DNA of 64,000 nucleotides from G963675935 sp963675935 (GTDB taxonomy: Bacteria; Planctomycetota; Planctomycetia; Pirellulales; Thermoguttaceae). Position numbers and translations under genes: made by a program. Below, piece by piece: positions 34,713-42,748 of this stretch (its first letter is position 1; every line of letters starts with the position of its first letter). The stretch is taken from assembly GCA_963675935.2 (NCBI GenBank), contig CAXXPV010000005.1, positions 62,001 to 126,000 on the forward strand. The letters are read 5' to 3'. The notes under the pieces are model-generated. The model was not told where the DNA came from and did not search any database. It saw only the letters and a program-made list of their open reading frames with translations.

Positions 34713-35446
34713 GAAGCTCGCAACAGAGCGGTTCCCAGGGCAGCGGGTCGGGTGGAAGCGGTGGTTCACAACAAAGTGGTTCCACGGGCAGTGGATCGCA
34801 AGGCAGCGGCGGATCGGGCAGTAATGGCGACCCAAGTAGCAAGAGTTCAAGCAGTTCGAGTAGTTCGGGCAGCTCGGATAGCGGCAGTTCAAGCAGTTCT
34901 GACAGCAGTCTGTCTTCCAGCGGCAGTTCCAGCGGTTCCAGTGCCGGTCCATGCAGCCCCGATGCGGCTCGGGCTGTGTCGGACCAGAGCATGAGCGTTG
35001 TCGGCACCTCAGGCTGTGTTCAATGCACGAATCCCAACGGCACGATCAGTTTCGCCAACCTGACGCTATCGTCGAAAGGCTACTATTCCGGCGGTTGGTA
35101 TTGGAACTTCGCGGCGCCACGTTGTTTCTATGCCCCTTACTATCCGCAGGGATACTTCGGCGCCTACGTAACGCTGCGTTGCAATCCTGATACGCAGCGA
35201 TGGACGCTCTACGTTCAGGCCCAGGCTCTCCTGAGCTACCTGCAAGATGTGCCCGGATGCCCATATTCGCCCTGGCAACCGTATCAGCAAGCCACCTGCT
35301 ACTACGGCTATGAAGGCGCGGTCAATGTGGCCGTCGATGGCAATGGCAAGTTCCAGGGACAGGTCGACGTTCCGCTGGGCATGTTGTATGGCGGCGGGGC
35401 CGACTGTTGCGGCGCAAACTGCACTATCACGTTCAAGTTCAACTGA
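34713..35446 (+). pseudogene. Second serine-rich tail protein, 3' part
   Basis: Continues the frame of 32373-33112 after the insertion: a Ser/Gly/Gln linker (SQQSGSQGSGSGGSGGSQQS), a short Ser tract, and then, from about 34950, a Cys-rich C-terminal domain (SGCVQCTNPNGTISFANLTL, GGWYWNFAAPRCFYAPYYPQ, CYYGYEGAVNVAVD, GADCCGANC) suited to a disulfide- or metal-stabilised beta fold. No start is in place except an internal ATG at 34976, so the C-terminal domain alone might still be made. Expected role: second tail fibre. Confidence 0.7.
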
Positions 35447-35457
35447 GGCGGTTCAAT

Positions 35458-37929
35458 ATGCTATCGAAACAGATACACCTCATTTGGCTCGGCGAGGATC
35501 CGGCAGGCATCGCCACAGAGGCGGTCGCACACTGGAAGATCCAAGGCTCGGATCGAGAGGTAGTCCTGCATCGCGACGGCGCCGCGTTGCTGCCGCAATG
35601 GCGAGATGCCTGGGAACTGACTCACAATGCGTCCATGCAGAGTGATCTCTTGCGTTGGTCGCTGTTGCTGACACGCGGCGGTTGGTATTTCGACTGCGAT
35701 GTCCGATCGCGACTGCCGCTCGACCAGATTGAAGGCGAGTGCCCTGTTGACGAATCGCACTGTTTTATCACGCTTTTCGGTTCGCACCATTCAACACCCG
35801 CATCGGACATCCTGGCGTGTGGTCCGGAATGGCCGGGACGTTCGGCCGTGATCGACTACGTCTGCGCTCAACGCGATCCCCAGAAAATCCACAACTGGAC
35901 GTTTGCGGGCGACATGCTTACGGCCATCTACCGTGAGCATCCCGAATGGTTCACCCCGGCGCCACCCGACCGCTACAGTCTTATGATGGCTCCCAAGGAT
36001 CAGTGCGTGTTCACGCGTGCCGGCCAACCGGACCTCATACGGCGAGCCACACTAGGCCAGTCGGGGGCTTTCGTGCGGACGCGCGAAGAGCAGGATGCCT
36101 GCATTGCCGTATGTCACAAGTGCGAACACTGCTCGTCACCCTATGGTTTCTGCGATCTGCTGAACAAGTGCCAGCGCGGACCCAATCACCTGAAGATGCT
36201 CCAATCGGGCGATTGCCCCCAAGGGAAGTGGCCAATCCGAACGGCCGGCGTAATTGCGATGAACGTCGGCACATCGAACAAAGGCGATTCCGCCCGATCG
36301 GATCGGGCCACTCCAGCCGAACAACAACGCCGCAAAGCCATTTGTCAGGCGTGCGCGGAGTGGAGCAGCAACGAGCCCGTCGGCTGTCGGCTCATGAAAC
36401 TTTGCGACCGACGTGAAGGATGGCTGATGGAGACTCGTTTGCGAATGGCCCACGGTACGTGCCTCCGAACGTGTGGCGGATTGCCCGACAAATGGGCGGA
36501 AGAACACAGCCCCAACAATATCATCTTGCGGGAGGAGCCAGCTATGTCAGGCACATCTACTGAATTGAAAGATTTCTTCGATCGCGTGGTGGTCATCAAC
36601 CTACGTCGCCGCCCAGATCGGCTGGCGGCCTTCTGGAACGAATTGGCAACCAAGGGCTGGCCATTCCGAAAGCCCGAAGTATTCGCGGCCGTCGACGGCG
36701 GCGCCGTTCCCCTGCCCGTTGGCTGGATGGACGGCGGCGGGGCCTATGGTTGCATGCAATCCCATCGCCACATTCTGGAACAGGCCATCCAGGACGACGT
36801 CAAGCAGCTCCTGGTGTTGGAGGACGACCTGTGCTTGTGCGAGGACTTTCCAGAGAAAGTGGCGGCGTTCTTGGCCGATGTGCCGGAAAATTGGGACCAA
36901 CTCATGATCGGCGGCCAGCACATGGTCTCTCCGACAAGGATCAAGGCGGCGGAAGGGGACCGGCCTGGAGTCGTGCAATGTGCAGATTGTCAACGCACGC
37001 ACGCCTATGCTATCCGCGGTCGATTCCTGCGCGATCTCTACCAGCGTTGGGTTTCGACAAAGGGCCATTGCGATCACATCATGGGCCCGTTCCAACGGTC
37101 GTACTTCGTCTATGCCCCCGATCCATTCTTGGTCGGCCAGGCTCGAACGAAATCGGACATCAACGGCCGAATCAACCCAGCCAAGTTCTGGGTGCCGCCT
37201 AAGGAAGGACAGCCAGTTGTCGTGCTCGACGCGCCGGCCGAAGTTGTGAGGACCTTGCGAAGATACGGATTCCACACCGGCTACGATCGGGACCGCGAGA
37301 CAGACATTGACAATGGTTTGATCGAATTGTTCGATGGCCCCGAAGGCAACTGGCCCCACCGCCTACGACGCTGGATCGAGACGATCCAATGGGAAGTTGC
37401 CTCGGGCAACCATCTTGTCTGCACGATCTGGCATCCGAAGGCTACCATTGAGATCATCAGGCAAGCAACGTCCGACTCCGTCTACGAACTCCGTGGCAAG
37501 ACGCTCGACGAAGTTCTGGCGAACCTCGAACAGTTGCCCGATGTGAAATCCCACCTTGGTCCCCACCGGCCTGAGCCGCCGGTCATCCTTCTGCGAGCCC
37601 CACATGACGTAGTGGCCGCCCTGCGTGGCCACGGCTTTCACACGGGCTATTCCCGCGATCGAGAAACCGACATCGATACGGGCTTGTTGCGAATCTTCCG
37701 ATCAACAGACCGGGCCTGGCAGATCAGTGAGCTTCGCAAGTGGTTTGACTTGCTCCGCACCGAGGCCGAAACCATCTCCAACGGAGTCGTTGCAGTGTGG
37801 CATCCCGATGCAACGCAGGACCTCTTGGCGGAAGCCCTGGGCGAGACAGTGGTCTTGATTCAAGGAAACACGGTTGAAGAAGTGCTGAACGACCGTAAGG
37901 CGAAATTGGAGGTTCACCATGAATCCTGA
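35458..37929 (+). CDS. Three-part glycosyltransferase (GT32-like and GT25-like)
   Basis: An 823-residue protein. Residues 1-200: a DXD sugar transferase of the GT32/capsular type (SDLLRWSLLLTRGGWYFDCD near residue 79). Residues 215-340: a cysteine-rich linker (CHKCEHCSSPYGFC and CQACAEWSS) that may bind metal. Residues 372-580: a GT25-like domain (VVVINLRRRPDRLAAFWNEL, GAYGCMQSHRHILEQA, VLEDDL). Residues 585-815: two related ~105-residue repeats of unknown function, each with GFHTGY-x-RDRETDID and a WHP motif. AAGGAGG-like sequence and an ATG at 36544 inside the gene suggest that the GT25 part was once a separate gene. Likely substrate: the serine-rich proteins encoded just upstream, or host glycans. 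Confidence 0.75.
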   Translation: MLSKQIHLIWLGEDPAGIATEAVAHWKIQGSDREVVLHRDGAALLPQWRDAWELTHNASMQSDLLRWSLLLTRGGWYFDCDVRSRLPLDQIEGECPVDESHCFITLFGSHHSTPASDILACGPEWPGRSAVIDYVCAQRDPQKIHNWTFAGDMLTAIYREHPEWFTPAPPDRYSLMMAPKDQCVFTRAGQPDLIRRATLGQSGAFVRTREEQDACIAVCHKCEHCSSPYGFCDLLNKCQRGPNHLKMLQSGDCPQGKWPIRTAGVIAMNVGTSNKGDSARSDRATPAEQQRRKAICQACAEWSSNEPVGCRLMKLCDRREGWLMETRLRMAHGTCLRTCGGLPDKWAEEHSPNNIILREEPAMSGTSTELKDFFDRVVVINLRRRPDRLAAFWNELATKGWPFRKPEVFAAVDGGAVPLPVGWMDGGGAYGCMQSHRHILEQAIQDDVKQLLVLEDDLCLCEDFPEKVAAFLADVPENWDQLMIGGQHMVSPTRIKAAEGDRPGVVQCADCQRTHAYAIRGRFLRDLYQRWVSTKGHCDHIMGPFQRSYFVYAPDPFLVGQARTKSDINGRINPAKFWVPPKEGQPVVVLDAPAEVVRTLRRYGFHTGYDRDRETDIDNGLIELFDGPEGNWPHRLRRWIETIQWEVASGNHLVCTIWHPKATIEIIRQATSDSVYELRGKTLDEVLANLEQLPDVKSHLGPHRPEPPVILLRAPHDVVAALRGHGFHTGYSRDRETDIDTGLLRIFRSTDRAWQISELRKWFDLLRTEAETISNGVVAVWHPDATQDLLAEALGETVVLIQGNTVEEVLNDRKAKLEVHHES

Positions 37930-39358
37930 GCCGCGTCTCTGGCTCTATTGGGAAGGCCCGATGCCGCCGTATATCCGCCTGTGTGCCGACCTGCTTTTGG
38001 CGCACAATCCAGGAGCGGTGTTGCTCGGGCCAACGGACTTGCCAAACCTGGGGTTCTCGCAAAAAATCCTGACGGACGTTGCCAGCTGGCACGTCTGCCA
38101 GCGATCCGACGCCATCCGCACGATCCTGTTGGCCACGCACGGCGGCATGTGGTGCGACATCGATTGCATTCCGTTGCGATCGTTTTCGCATTTCGCCCGT
38201 CTGGCACAGACCTCACCGGCCGGCATTGCGGCCTACGATTCGACCGACAGCACGATCGGCGTCGGCTTTCTCGCGGCCAGGCCGGACTCCGAGGTCATTC
38301 AGCGACTCAAAGATCGCGTGATGGAAGTTATTCGTTCAGGTAACGCCCCCAGTTGGCTGGAAGTCAGCAGCGAACCGATGACGGCCATCGTCCGCGAGAT
38401 CGGTCGCGAGAAATGTCCGATCATCCCCTTGGAACACGTCCAGCCGATCTCATGGAAGGATATGCGATTGTTATGCGGCCGCGACGCCGATGTCAACCAT
38501 CGTGGCTGGGTGAATTCTCGTCCCTCATCGTATTGCTTCATGCTCAGCAACCAGGCGATCCATTCGGATACCGACATCCACACCCTTACACGCCATGAAC
38601 TGCTTACATCCGACCGGCTGGTTTCCTTCTTGTTCCGCGAATCGATCGCTCGACTTCGTGTTGCACAGTCGCCACCGGTTTCGTCTGGCAACGCCGTTAT
38701 CACTCTCAATCTCTACGGCGACGGGATGCCCGAAAACGTTCGGGCATCGCAGCGTGCCGCCGCGGAACGGTGGAATGCAGAATACGTCGAAATCACCCGT
38801 CCACTGTTTAGCTGGCGTGATCCATTCCTGGAAAAGCTCCATCTCGACCACCATGCGGCCGGTTACAGGCGAGTCATCTACCTTGATCGCGATGTTATCG
38901 TCCGCACCGACTGCCCGAACCTCTTCGATCTTGTACCAGAAACGGAGTTTGGTGCCGTGGCCTCCGAACAGGATGGCCACCAACTGCTTCTGCACATCGA
39001 GTTGAAGATGACGCCGCTTTGCCAACTCATCGGAACCCCACTGGACTGGTCGACCGAGTACGTCAACTCCGGCGTGCTGATCTTTCGCCCACGCCACCAC
39101 CAGCCGGCCTTCGACGCCGCCCGCTGTATTCACGGAATCACGCCCGAACGTTCCTGGGAGGTTTACGACCAGGGCTGCCTCAGTCTCGGCCTCAAGTGGT
39201 CTGGCACGCCCTTGCATCTATTGCCGCCGGATTTCAACCGCTGCGGCGAGCGTCTTTGGGATCATTGGACCCCGAAAATGGACAGCTATATTTGGCATTT
39301 CTGTGGCAAGAAGACCTGGGATGCTATGCAGAACACCAACTGGAAGGAGATCGACTAA
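37919..39358 (+). CDS. Two-domain glycosyltransferase (GT32-like and GT8-like)
   Basis: A 479-residue protein overlapping the previous gene by eleven bases. Residues 1-230 form a DXD transferase (SDAIRTILLATHGGMWCDID near residue 80). Residues 255-479 form a GT8-like domain (YRRVIYLDRDVIVRTDCPNL near residue 320, then TEYVNSGVLIFRPR and a WHFCGKK end). GT8 and GT32 enzymes use nucleotide sugars and Mn. Together with the previous gene, up to four sugar-transfer domains are encoded here. The last base is shared with the next gene's ATG. Confidence 0.8.
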   Translation: MNPEPRLWLYWEGPMPPYIRLCADLLLAHNPGAVLLGPTDLPNLGFSQKILTDVASWHVCQRSDAIRTILLATHGGMWCDIDCIPLRSFSHFARLAQTSPAGIAAYDSTDSTIGVGFLAARPDSEVIQRLKDRVMEVIRSGNAPSWLEVSSEPMTAIVREIGREKCPIIPLEHVQPISWKDMRLLCGRDADVNHRGWVNSRPSSYCFMLSNQAIHSDTDIHTLTRHELLTSDRLVSFLFRESIARLRVAQSPPVSSGNAVITLNLYGDGMPENVRASQRAAAERWNAEYVEITRPLFSWRDPFLEKLHLDHHAAGYRRVIYLDRDVIVRTDCPNLFDLVPETEFGAVASEQDGHQLLLHIELKMTPLCQLIGTPLDWSTEYVNSGVLIFRPRHHQPAFDAARCIHGITPERSWEVYDQGCLSLGLKWSGTPLHLLPPDFNRCGERLWDHWTPKMDSYIWHFCGKKTWDAMQNTNWKEID

Positions 39359-39868
39359 TGGTACGCCCACGAATGGATTGGCTCGAACTCGACATCACCT
39401 ACGTTTGCGGCCTCAATTGCATCAACTGCAACCGCATGACCGGCATTGCCCCAGGCCGGCCGGATCAAGACATCACGGTCGCCCAGATTGAGACCTTGAT
39501 CGCCGACTCGATCCGTCTTCAATACCCGTGGCAGGAGTGGTTCCTCGTCGGTGGCGAACCCACCACGCACCCCGATCTGGACGCGATCGTTGGTCGAATT
39601 GCCGACTATCGCGCCACGCACAACCCCAATCTCCACTTAACGCTCGCAACCCACGGCCACGGCGACCATACCCAGAAACGCCTGTCCGAGATTGCCGCCG
39701 CCTTTCCCTTTCTGCAATTTCTGAACTCCCACAAGACCGGCCCCATCCAGCCCGACTTCGTAGCTCCGTGCGTCGCCCCCATCGACCTCGCTCCCGAATG
39801 GGCCGCCGCCCATCACTTCGAAGGCTGCAGCGTCTCTAGCCACTGCGGCATCAGCATGAACTACGCCG
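39358..39868 (+). CDS. Radical SAM protein, exon 1 (split by group II intron)
   Basis: From the ATG at 39358 (AAGGAGA before it) come 170 residues with the radical SAM cluster motif C-x3-C-x2-C at residues 17, 21 and 24 (VCGLNCINCN), a GGEPTTHPDL glycine motif and a HGHGDHTQKRL strand. At 39868 the frame meets the GTGCG start of a group II intron. The frame resumes exactly at 49405, giving 250 residues in total after splicing. Without splicing it would add a short tail and stop at 39925-39927. It probably modifies a peptide or sugar; its place after the transferases suggests a maturation role in the same pathway. Confidence 0.75.
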
Positions 39869-40584
39869 GTGCGCCTGAAGTATCCCGTCGGGCTCCAGAC
39901 CGGAGCTTGGCGGGGACACCTTGTTGACAATGTTCGTTATGGACCGTGGCTGTTTGGCCAGCCACCGTATCTAGCGGGTAAGCCCATGAGGAGTACGAAC
40001 CATGAGGTGAGATAGCTCTCGCGACAAAGCAGGACACTGGTGATACTCCATAGCCTTGGAAGTCCTGCCAGATAGAGTCTCTGCACGACTACGACAAGAA
40101 ACCAGCTAACACCTTCGGTAAATTCATACCCCACTTCCGCTAATAGTGGAGCCGCCCGGGTGAACTCCGGGATAGGGAGTGGTCTAAACGGCCGTGCGCT
40201 TTCCGGTATAGCGAACGGCCCCGTACAATCCGCGATTGTCAGACTCGGCGGGATGGTCAACTACCCACCGATGTTTAGAGGAACAGCTGATCGCTGTTGG
40301 GTGTAATAGAGCTGGAGTCTAAACAGAGACGTTCGAGTGTCAACAAGGGAACCAGGGAAGCTCGGTCGAGTATGGTGGTCGTACAACTAAACTGCCCCCG
40401 GGCAGCGAAGTATCCACCGATGAGGCGACCGAGTGGCGGAGCGTCCGTAGTAGTCGGAGACGTTAACGACGTTCACATGGCGAAGGGACGCAGGATGGTT
40501 CGTTCTGGACAAAGGAAACGTTTGCTACATTTGGAGGCTTCCAGATGAACGTCGAAGAAGTCCAGAGGAGACTCTGGGAACAAT
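39869..40584 (+). mobile_element. Outer group II intron, 5' remnant
   Basis: Begins GTGCGCC at the exon boundary and includes structured RNA domains I-III-like sequence, with a CGTAGTAGTCGG motif also found in the second intron. Exon-binding sites are plausible: TTCAT at 40123-40127 pairs with the exon ATGAA, and CGGCG at 40246-40250 with the exon CGCCG. A ribosome-binding site (GGAGG) and the start of the intron-encoded protein (MNVEEVQRRLWEQ, 40545-40583) follow, cut by the inverted IS3 copy. The rest of this intron is lost except for its last ~52 bases at 49353-49404. Confidence 0.7.
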
Positions 40585-40822
40585 TGTTTTGGTTCAGCGT
40601 GAAATGGAAACGTCGATTGCTGAGTTAAGGATCGTTAAGACATGAAAGTTGTTTGGTAGTGCCTTGGATTTTGCGCATTGATGTTGTAAGCGAGGGAGGT
40701 GGACGGCAGCGTGGCCGCCGCCCATGCCTCGCTCACAACCCCTAGGTCGGCGCTCGGGTTGGTTCCCACCAGAGCCCTATCCTCCGCCCAGGCCGTTTAC
40801 CATCGTAGCCGAGTTTCAGCCG

Positions 40823-41746
40823 TCAGGCAACCGTTCGTAAACGCGACGCCTCGCGTTGCTCCTTGCGACGCTCGCGAGCCTCGTTTAGCTTGCGGTCTCG
40901 CACTGCGAAAATCTCCGTCTCGCGGCCCGACAACTTGTCCGACGGCGCAATGTAGCCGATCGCGCTGTGCAAGCGAACGTGGTTGTAATGCTCCACATAG
41001 TTGCCGACGAGGCGAATCGCGTCCTCCAGCGAGATCGGCGTGCCGGGCCGAATACACTCGCCTTTGATGCTCCCGTGAAATCGCTCCAGCTTGCCGTTGC
41101 TCTGCGGATAGTACGGACTCGTCCGCACATGTGTCATCCCGCAGATGCGAATGAACTCCTTGAAATCCTTCGCCACAAATTGCGACCCGTTGTCGCTGAT
41201 GATCCGAGGCGTTTCGTTCGGGAACTTTTCTTTTGCACGCTGAAGAACAACCAACTCGTCTTGCTCGGTCATCGAACGGCGAATCTCCCAATGCACGATG
41301 TACCGACTGTAGCCGTCGAGGATCGTCGTCAGGTAGTAAAACGTGCCATGGATGTTGATGTAGCTTATGTCGATATGCCAATGTTCATGCGGTTTTTTCG
41401 GCTGATGGAAGCCCGTGCCTTTCTTGGAGGGTTTGTTCGTTGAGCGGCCGATGCGGCCCGCCGATTTCAATACGCGATACACCGTGCTGGGACTTGCCGC
41501 CACCACGTCGCGGTCGAGCATCATGAACGCCAATCGTCGATAGCCTTCCAACGGAAACTCGAACGAAAACTTGATGATGGACTGCTTCTCCCAGTCTTCG
41601 AGCCACCAGTCGCGCGGCACCCAACCGTTGTGTTCGTTGCGTTTGCCATAGCGATCCTTCCAGTCGTGAAACTTGCTCGATGTAATGCCCAACCAAGCGA
41701 CGAACTGCCGGGCGGGAATCTCTGTACGCTCGTTCCAACGCCGCAC
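40823..41746 (-). CDS. IS3-family transposase OrfB, copy 2
   Basis: The same 307-residue DDE protein as in copy 1, on the reverse strand and intact, with HIDISYI, ISDNGSQF and the KLERFHGSIKGE glutamate. Reached by the A7 frameshift from the orfA at 41794-42111. Confidence 0.9.
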   Translation of the reverse strand: MRRWNERTEIPARQFVAWLGITSSKFHDWKDRYGKRNEHNGWVPRDWWLEDWEKQSIIKFSFEFPLEGYRRLAFMMLDRDVVAASPSTVYRVLKSAGRIGRSTNKPSKKGTGFHQPKKPHEHWHIDISYINIHGTFYYLTTILDGYSRYIVHWEIRRSMTEQDELVVLQRAKEKFPNETPRIISDNGSQFVAKDFKEFIRICGMTHVRTSPYYPQSNGKLERFHGSIKGECIRPGTPISLEDAIRLVGNYVEHYNHVRLHSAIGYIAPSDKLSGRETEIFAVRDRKLNEARERRKEQREASRLRTVA

Positions 41747-41793
41747 GTAATCGACGACTTCATCGCGGGTGTCATGGGGAACCCAACATCCGT

Positions 41794-42111
41794 TTAGAGT
41801 TCCCCAGCCTCTTTTTTTGCGCGGACGTTCTCCTCCATCAATTCGGAGATGACCTCGTTCTTTTGAACGAGCTTGGCCCGCAGCCGAGCAACCTCCTCCT
41901 CTTGAGCGGACAGTTTTTGGGCCTCGCGTTTGGCGACCGGATGAAAGGCGGCCGAGGCGTTATCGAACAGGATTTTCTGCCAGGCGTAGATTTGGTTGGG
42001 CTTGATGCCGTACTCGTCGCACAGATCCGACATCGGTACTTTATCGACCAAGCACCTCTTAAGGATGGTAGCCTTCTGGTCTGTGGTGAAACATCGTCGT
42101 GGTGCAGTCAT
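41794..42111 (-). CDS. IS3-family transposase OrfA, copy 2
   Basis: The same 105-residue HTH/zipper protein as in copy 1, with one visible change (ILKRCLVDK instead of ILKRYLVDK). It has an intact start and slip site. Confidence 0.9.
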   Translation of the reverse strand: MTAPRRCFTTDQKATILKRCLVDKVPMSDLCDEYGIKPNQIYAWQKILFDNASAAFHPVAKREAQKLSAQEEEVARLRAKLVQKNEVISELMEENVRAKKEAGEL

Positions 42112-42184
42112 GGATTTCTCCTCGTTTGGGGTTTGATTCTAACCCATACGACCGAGATTTTCCATTTCCAGCCGGTTCAAAACA

Positions 42185-42252
42185 TACCCGGCTTGGCCGC
42201 AGACTTGGCAGAGCAACACGACCATTACCGGCTGGGGACGCCCAAGCGATGA
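42185..42252 (+). pseudogene. C-terminal end of a VapB-like antitoxin
   Basis: Only the last ~22 residues remain (PGLAADLAEQHDHYRLGTPK region) up to TGA at 42250-42252, overlapping the toxin ATG in an ATGA. The rest is cut off by IS3 copy 2. This short tail and the coupled overlap are typical of vapBC pairs. Confidence 0.55.
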
Positions 42253-42647
42253 CGGTGTTTGTCGATACCTTCGCTTTGATTGCTTGGCTGAACCCTCGCG
42301 ACAACGCGCATGTGTTGGTGACGGACTATCTCGACCGCTTCACGGGGCGATTGGTGACAACCGAATGGGTACTCATGGAACTGGCCGATGCGCTGTCGGC
42401 CCCGGAGGCCCGTTCGACTGCGGCGGCGTTCCTCCAGACCGTTCGCGCTGATTCGCTGTTCGATATCGCGGGGTATTTTCCTGCCGTTTACCAAGCAGGC
42501 TTCGACTTGTTTGCCGCCCGTCCGGACAAAACATGGTCCCTGACGGACTGTATCTCTTTTGGGGTCATGAGGGAGCGCGGACTGTCTGACGCGCTGACGG
42601 CGGACCATCATTTCGTGCAAGCCGGTTTTCGGGCCGTCTTCAAGTAG
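42249..42647 (+). CDS. vapC: VapC-like PIN-domain toxin
   Basis: A 132-residue PIN-domain protein: FVDTFALIAWL supplies the first Asp, TEWVLMELADAL the Glu, SLTDCISFGVMRERG the second Asp, and DALTADHHF the third. PIN toxins cut RNA. Its antitoxin gene is truncated by an IS3 copy, so the toxin is an orphan; survival then needs either silence of the gene, a partner elsewhere, or loss of activity. Size and motifs look intact. Confidence 0.8.
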   Translation: MTVFVDTFALIAWLNPRDNAHVLVTDYLDRFTGRLVTTEWVLMELADALSAPEARSTAAAFLQTVRADSLFDIAGYFPAVYQAGFDLFAARPDKTWSLTDCISFGVMRERGLSDALTADHHFVQAGFRAVFK

Positions 42648-42748
42648 CGGCAGAGACGGCCAGGTACTGACGATCCGCTGAATGGTGTCCGTCCTGTGAA
42701 CACCACATACCTGAGCGGCGGTGATGAGCAAGTGCGCGGCAGAGCGGG

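Larger units (their letters stand above)
33109..34716. repeat. 4-bp target-site duplication of IS3 copy 1
   Basis: GAAG occurs at 33109-33112 and again at 34713-34716, directly outside the two ends of the element. This is the only one of the three IS3 copies that has a matching duplication, so it is probably a simple and fairly recent insertion. Confidence 0.8.
40585..42184 (-). mobile_element. IS3-family element, copy 2, inverted
   Basis: 1600 bp, identical ends to copy 1, reversed. It interrupts the start of the outer intron's reverse transcriptase gene on one side and a vapB-like antitoxin on the other. The flanking bases (CAAT and TACC) do not match, so no target duplication is present; a deletion or recombination between copies is likely. 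Confidence 0.95.
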
